Below, piece after piece: positions 59,671 through 64,000 of a stretch of 64,000 nucleotides of DNA (position 1 is its first letter; each line of letters starts with the position of its first letter). The DNA comes from Bacteroidales bacterium (lineage in GTDB: Bacteria > Bacteroidota > Bacteroidia > Bacteroidales > UBA932). Under the pieces are notes generated by a model. The model did no database searches. It was not told where the DNA came from and was given only the letters and a program-made list of their open reading frames with translations. The translations under genes were made by a program, and so were the position numbers. The stretch spans positions 1-64,000 of the forward strand of contig JAGAIM010000072.1 of NCBI GenBank assembly GCA_017626555.1, in the 5' to 3' direction.

Positions 59671-60772
59671 GTTCTTGAGTCTTTTTCTTTCAATCATAGC
59701 AGGATTGTCTTTTGCCGCTTGTTCCGGAACCATCGACACCAATGAGGAAAATGAAGATGAAAAAGAGGTTCCCGAAGGAGTGCTCAGGATTTTCGCTGAC
59801 AAGACCGAGATTTCAGCAGACGGTGCAGATGAGGTTACATTCACCGTTATGTTCGGCAGCGAGGATGTAAGCAATGCAAAGACTCTCCAATTGATAAGAG
59901 AGTATGAGGGAGAGGAAAAATATATGCCATACGGTGCCAACAAGTTCTCGACGGTTACGGCAGGAACATATACCTTCAAGGCAAAGTATTACTATGGAGG
60001 CAACCAGTTTTCCGACAACACAGTCACGATAACTGCTGCACCTTTCTTTTCCGGCGAGGAGAGCGAATATGCCCGTCGTGTCCTCGGAGTATATTTCACT
60101 TCCACAGGATGCACTAGTTGTCCGACCGCCACTAAAGGTCTCAAGACACTTCAGGATGCAAATCCGGGTGTGATTTCAGTAGTGGCATTCCATTCGGATA
60201 TGGGCGTGATAAGCGATCCTATGACTATACCGGAAACTCAGTCATTCAACAGGATACTTGGAGGATTTGACGGATTGCCGCGCCTGTTCTGGAATATGCG
60301 CAAGGGTACTCATCTCATCGGACCGGCTTTTTCTGAAAGTTTCGAGGAAGAAGTAGCGGCATATACTCCGAATTGCGGAGTCGCTGTAAACACTGAATGT
60401 TCGGGAAATATGCTTGATGTCAATGTCGGCATAACATCGAACGTACCATCGATATACCGTTATCTGATTTTCCTTGTTGAGGATGGTATAGTTGCAGATC
60501 AGACCGGAGATCCGGATTATGTGCATAATAATGTCGTACGCGCAGTGCTTACTGCGGCTGAAGGCGACAAGATCAACGACAATCTTCCGTTTACTGTCGG
60601 TGTGGAGGCCAAGGCATCGAAGTCGGTGACATTGTCTCCTGAATGGAAGACTGAGAATCTTCGTGTTGTCGTTGCGGCGATGACTTCCGAAGACGGTGGA
60701 TATAACTGGACTGTCAACAATGTCAATGAATGCAAGGCAGGAGAGAGTATATCGTATATATATGCTGAATGA
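59663..60772 (+). CDS. Omp28-related lipoprotein with CTSC (copy 3)
   Basis: A 369-residue lipoprotein beginning MNRFLSLFLSIIAG, lipobox FAAC, tether SGTIDTNEENEDEKE. The first beta domain, LRIFADKTEISADGADEVTF, is clearly homologous to that of copy 2. The thioredoxin-like domain carries STGCTSCPTATKGL (CTSC near 150-153) and the loop FDGLPRLFWNM. The C-terminal sandwich contains IYRYLIFLVEDGIVADQTG. I start at 59663, 8 bases inside copy 2, since the signal peptide begins there; ATG 59654 is possible. The stop is one base before copy 4. Confidence 0.83.
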   Translation: MNRFLSLFLSIIAGLSFAACSGTIDTNEENEDEKEVPEGVLRIFADKTEISADGADEVTFTVMFGSEDVSNAKTLQLIREYEGEEKYMPYGANKFSTVTAGTYTFKAKYYYGGNQFSDNTVTITAAPFFSGEESEYARRVLGVYFTSTGCTSCPTATKGLKTLQDANPGVISVVAFHSDMGVISDPMTIPETQSFNRILGGFDGLPRLFWNMRKGTHLIGPAFSESFEEEVAAYTPNCGVAVNTECSGNMLDVNVGITSNVPSIYRYLIFLVEDGIVADQTGDPDYVHNNVVRAVLTAAEGDKINDNLPFTVGVEAKASKSVTLSPEWKTENLRVVVAAMTSEDGGYNWTVNNVNECKAGESISYIYAE

Positions 60773-60773
60773 T

Positions 60774-61862
60774 ATGAAGATAATCAGAAACATATTGATG
60801 ACTGTTGTGTCAGCGGTTCTTTTGGCTTGTTCAGGAAACATTGACACATCCTCAGTTCCTGTTCTGGAAGTAAGTGATACGGAGATAGACCTTGCTGCAG
60901 AGTCCCAGGCTGTGTTTACCGTAACATATAACGGTGTTGATGTGACGGCAGAAGCGGAGATAATCCCCGCCCAGGATGTACAGGGATTGGACGGAAGAAC
61001 GTTCAGACCGGTTGCCATAGGGGAGGCTGCATTTTATGCACTTTATCAGGAAAAGGAATCCAACCGCGTGACGGTCAATGTCATAGATACGGCTCCGGTA
61101 ATGAAGGAATCGGCCTATGACAGGCACGTATGCCTTGTGGAGTTCACAGGAGCCTGGTGCATCAACTGTCCTGAAGGCTATGACAAGATGATGGGCGTCC
61201 TTTCCAAGCCGTCGCTGGCCAAATATAAGGAAAAGATACATCTCTGTGCATTCCACTCCGATCTCGAGGGGGAAGACACACTTGCCGTTCCTGCTACCCA
61301 GGATGTGTTCAAACTGTTCAGCGGCCTGGCCTATCCGTCCTTCTCTACCGACCTGAGGGATTCCGGGATACTTACGGCAGATGGCATTTCAGACCTTCAG
61401 CCAAGCATTATGGCTTCCTTCAATGACTATCCTGCCCATTGTGGAGTGGCAGTATCTTCATCTCTTAAGGATGGAGGATCGAAGGCAGAAGTGACCGTCA
61501 GAGTCAAGTCGGAACTTGCAACTGATTATAGAGTTGTGGTGCTTGTCGTTCAGGATAAGATAAAAGGCTGGCAGAAGACTCCGCTTTACTCGGAAGGACA
61601 GCCTGACTACAGCCACAGCCACGTTGTACGCAAGGTAGTCACATCTTATTCCGGCACATTCACGGGAGAGAAGATGACCGACGACGGCAGGATTGCTGCG
61701 GGACAGGAGGTTTCGAAGACCTGGACAGTGGATATCGACAGCAGATGGGTACTCGGAAATACCGAAATCTATGCCCTTGTGCTGGATAAGGACAGATATG
61801 TGAACAATATGAATGTCTGCCATATAGATGGCGGTGATTCAGGATATGATACAATCAAATAA
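60774..61862 (+). CDS. Omp28-related lipoprotein with CINC (copy 4)
   Basis: A 362-residue lipoprotein starting MKIIRNILMTVVSAV, lipobox LLAC, tether SGNIDTSSVP. The beta domain VLEVSDTEIDLAAESQAVFTVTY aligns with those of copies 2 and 3. The thioredoxin-like domain has TGAWCINCPEGYDKM (CINC near 129-132) and the SGLAYPSFSTDL loop. The C-terminal part with DYRVVVLVVQDKIKG is the shared sandwich. It starts at 60774; longer in-frame reading upstream overlaps copy 3 and has no signal peptide. The large lipoprotein follows 13 bases later. Confidence 0.82.
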   Translation: MKIIRNILMTVVSAVLLACSGNIDTSSVPVLEVSDTEIDLAAESQAVFTVTYNGVDVTAEAEIIPAQDVQGLDGRTFRPVAIGEAAFYALYQEKESNRVTVNVIDTAPVMKESAYDRHVCLVEFTGAWCINCPEGYDKMMGVLSKPSLAKYKEKIHLCAFHSDLEGEDTLAVPATQDVFKLFSGLAYPSFSTDLRDSGILTADGISDLQPSIMASFNDYPAHCGVAVSSSLKDGGSKAEVTVRVKSELATDYRVVVLVVQDKIKGWQKTPLYSEGQPDYSHSHVVRKVVTSYSGTFTGEKMTDDGRIAAGQEVSKTWTVDIDSRWVLGNTEIYALVLDKDRYVNNMNVCHIDGGDSGYDTIK

Positions 61863-61875
61863 TCAACGTAATACT

Positions 61876-64000
61876 ATGAAAAAAGCATTTAATCTTTTTT
61901 TGATGTCCCTTCTTGTGTTTGGATTCATCGCTTGTGAAAAGCCACCTCAGGAGGATCAGAAAGATCCGGAAAAAGAGGAGAATCCAGGTGGAAATGAAGA
62001 CGGTAAGGAAGACGGTAAGGAAGATGATGGCAACGATAATCAGGGTGACAGCGGAAATGTAGGTGACCTTGAGAAATTCGACTTCCCATATTTCGATGCC
62101 TTTCCGGTGGATTGCGGCAATCTTATCGCAGAGGGATCGGATGTCGGTGTGACCATCGAGGTGACCAAGGTGGAAGACCACAACTTCGTGTTTGAACTCC
62201 GTCCCGGAGCAATGGTGCAGTCTTTCAAGATGGATGTGTATCCTCTTGCACAACTTTATAACAACCTTCTGAACGACAGGAATTCCGGAGCACTTGCTTC
62301 TGCAGAGTCCTGGGCTGTCAATGAGCGTATCCGTGAATACCTCTTCAATGAGACAGGAAGCGGCGGATATGCTTTCTCCGTCAAGGATTTCAGCAATCCG
62401 GAGGATTTCCTCCAGATCGAGTATGACTGGATGAACACATCGTATGCTCCTGCTTCAGCCATAGCCATTCCTGACTGCGATTACCTTATTGCTGTGGTCG
62501 CTTCCACAAGCGAGGATATAAGCAGTTCGAATCAGGAAGATATCACCCTCTGCTATGTGCATACCACAAGCCAGCCGCTTGTCGGTGATCCTCAGGTGGA
62601 GATCGAGGTAAATGCAGGTTACCGTACGTTCGGTGTAAACCATATCCTGAATGCAGATGCTGCGGCAGTATATTTCTACGGATGGCTTCAGAATGAGATC
62701 GATGAGTACATCGACACATTCAATGACAGAATGTTCCGTGACTTCGTCCGTACACGTGTGACATCTCCATCTTATGAGAATGACCCTAACAATCCGAACA
62801 GCCTCCAGTATTCGGTCAACTATGGTGATGCTGCTGATGCATCCATAATGAGTACTACAGTTGCAGTGGCGGTTGATGTCAATCTGACACCTCAGGAGGA
62901 TTACAGCCGTGTCGATTTCCATCTTCAGGAAATACCTGATGATCAGCCGGTTGCCGATCTTGAAATCCGTATTGTCGAGGACAGGGTTGCTGCAGCATAC
63001 TTCGAATTCGATGTAAAGTTCGCAGCCGAGTGCCAGACTTTGTTCTATAATGTATATACCGCTGAATATGTAGAAAGCATAAAGGCTATGAGCGACAAGG
63101 ACAAGAGGGCTCTGGCAAGATCCATCAGGGACGAAGGCTACGGCCATCACAATCCGAACTTCCTTTGGGATGATGATAATGATGTCGCAACAGGCACAGG
63201 TGCTACAGACAGACTTCAGGTATGGGGATCTCTTATGCCAGGTGAAACTTACGTCATCGTATATGTGGGACGCAACGGTTTCGGAACCATTACCGATCTC
63301 AGATATTCGGAGCCTGTGACACTTGACAGCAGAAATCTCGAGTCTTCAGCAGATTGTAAGGTCAAGGATCTCAAACTTGTTCTGGACAAACCGGGCAGGA
63401 CTCAGTTCAGAGGAACCATCACATACGACCCTTCCACTGTATCGATGGTCTATGTGCAGTATATGACGGCAGACAACAATCCTGGACTCGGCCCGGACAG
63501 CCCGTGGAAGGATTGGATCAATTTCATTTTCACTCCTTCATCGACAGGAACAGGCTCTATGGAGTCTTCGAATATCCTTGTCAATGCCTGGACTACCGAG
63601 CCGAGCGGAAGAGACGGCCTGACCTGGACAGGAATGACCCCGGACACTGATTACACTGTATTTCTCTGTGCGGAGGACTTCGACGGTAACATCAGTGAAA
63701 TGCACTTTGCGACAATCAGGACTTCAGAAGTGCAGGTGGGCGCTGATCCGACTGTCATAATGAAACTTCAGCCTGCTGACAATCATCCATACGACTGGAC
63801 AGTGACATATACGATCGACCACGATGTCGAGTACTTCCTCTATTGCTACACCAAGAGTTCGGCAGACCTTGCCAACCATATCCCAGGCCTCAATCAGGGT
63901 CACTTCAACAACATCAAGGGCTCAGGCTTCAGTTATGAGGAGTGGTACAACGGTATCTATGAGTGGGTTGCCGGTGGATTTGAGAACAATGGCGGCGGTA
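61876..64000 (+). CDS. Large lipoprotein, C-terminus beyond the window
   Basis: An open reading frame from ATG 61876 that reaches the window edge, giving 708 complete codons. The signal peptide ends in FIAC, then a long Glu/Asp/Gly/Asn tether (KPPQEDQKDPEKEENPGGNE) and beta-rich domains with openings such as GVTIEVTKVEDHNFVFEL, VEIEVNAGYRTFGVNHI and LKLVLDKPGRTQFRGTI. The pattern TPDTDYTVFLCAEDFDGN at about residue 590 is fibronectin type III-like. It has the same plan as the 910-residue lipoprotein at 49.4 kb and likewise stands beside an Omp28-related gene. No function can be named. Antisense frames of up to 231 codons in this stretch are not believed to be genes. Confidence 0.75.
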   Translation, partial: MKKAFNLFLMSLLVFGFIACEKPPQEDQKDPEKEENPGGNEDGKEDGKEDDGNDNQGDSGNVGDLEKFDFPYFDAFPVDCGNLIAEGSDVGVTIEVTKVEDHNFVFELRPGAMVQSFKMDVYPLAQLYNNLLNDRNSGALASAESWAVNERIREYLFNETGSGGYAFSVKDFSNPEDFLQIEYDWMNTSYAPASAIAIPDCDYLIAVVASTSEDISSSNQEDITLCYVHTTSQPLVGDPQVEIEVNAGYRTFGVNHILNADAAAVYFYGWLQNEIDEYIDTFNDRMFRDFVRTRVTSPSYENDPNNPNSLQYSVNYGDAADASIMSTTVAVAVDVNLTPQEDYSRVDFHLQEIPDDQPVADLEIRIVEDRVAAAYFEFDVKFAAECQTLFYNVYTAEYVESIKAMSDKDKRALARSIRDEGYGHHNPNFLWDDDNDVATGTGATDRLQVWGSLMPGETYVIVYVGRNGFGTITDLRYSEPVTLDSRNLESSADCKVKDLKLVLDKPGRTQFRGTITYDPSTVSMVYVQYMTADNNPGLGPDSPWKDWINFIFTPSSTGTGSMESSNILVNAWTTEPSGRDGLTWTGMTPDTDYTVFLCAEDFDGNISEMHFATIRTSEVQVGADPTVIMKLQPADNHPYDWTVTYTIDHDVEYFLYCYTKSSADLANHIPGLNQGHFNNIKGSGFSYEEWYNGIYEWVAGGFENNGGG

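Noticed and set aside
62455..63150. Open frame of 231 codons on the minus strand near the right end
   Set aside because: It mirrors the plus-strand lipoprotein frame, which has a signal peptide, lipobox and continuous frame to the window edge.

Overview
The window looks like chromosomal core sequence of a Bacteroidales bacterium (phylum Bacteroidota). Three things point that way. Its promoters carry the Bacteroidota -7 element TAnnTTTG with a TTG-type -33 element 19-21 bases upstream. Its tRNA genes do not encode CCA. Its gene families are typical of the order: DUF4837 lipoprotein, BT_3928-type DoxX protein, DUF6029 barrel, several Omp28-related lipoproteins, a BACON-like domain, a 'putative porin', and an AmgK/MurU pair. 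The genus cannot be fixed from sequence alone; a Rikenellaceae-like or uncultured lineage would fit. No prophage, insertion sequence, CRISPR array or plasmid feature was seen. Genes are packed in operons with frequent ATGA and TAATG overlaps.

Layout. 1-4.6 kb (minus): the start of rpsT behind tRNA-Glu, then an envelope operon M23 peptidase-dxr-rseP-DUF4837. 4.6-8.1 kb (plus): ruvX-def-phosphohexomutase-M23/LysM peptidase, closed by a strong hairpin shared with the convergent guaA-like gene (8.2-9.5 kb), whose glutaminase domain is degenerate. 9.6-12.3 kb (plus): typA, then yceD-rpmF-tRNA-Arg. 12.4-21.8 kb (plus): ridA, a large anchored protein of unknown function, an acyl-CoA synthetase, dCMP deaminase, an S41 protease and an M64 peptidase with plant-type leucine-rich repeats. 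21.7-33.3 kb (minus): tonB-like, udk, asnS, alkaline phosphatase, an ExbB/ExbD motor operon, asparaginase, tatD, dprA, queA and a Nudix hydrolase. 33.4-38.0 kb (plus): pyrE-SRPBCC-rsmF-TPR-LolC/E-like permease. 38.0-44.0 kb (minus): MltF-like transglycosylase, putative porin, and the NAD salvage pair pncA-pncB. 44.0-46.7 kb (plus): an anomeric sugar kinase fused to a RapZ C-terminal domain, followed by a MurU-like uridylyltransferase and a YccF protein. 46.7-49.3 kb: CPBP protease, a divIC/ftsB-like gene with a TTG start, and purB. 49.4-64.0 kb: large lipoproteins and four Omp28-related CxxC lipoproteins, interrupted by minus-strand BT_3928-tmk and by plus-strand folP, a TlpA-like protein and a DUF6029 barrel.

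Many genes concern the envelope: cell-wall hydrolases (two M23, MltF), cell-wall recycling (AmgK/MurU), isoprenoid supply (dxr), envelope proteolysis (rseP, S41, M64, CPBP), energy transduction (ExbBD, TonB-like), lipoprotein export (LolC/E-like) and exported thioredoxin-fold proteins. The most original items are the kinase-RapZ fusion beside MurU, the GuaA with no glutaminase triad, and the array of secreted CxxC lipoproteins around a DUF6029 barrel.
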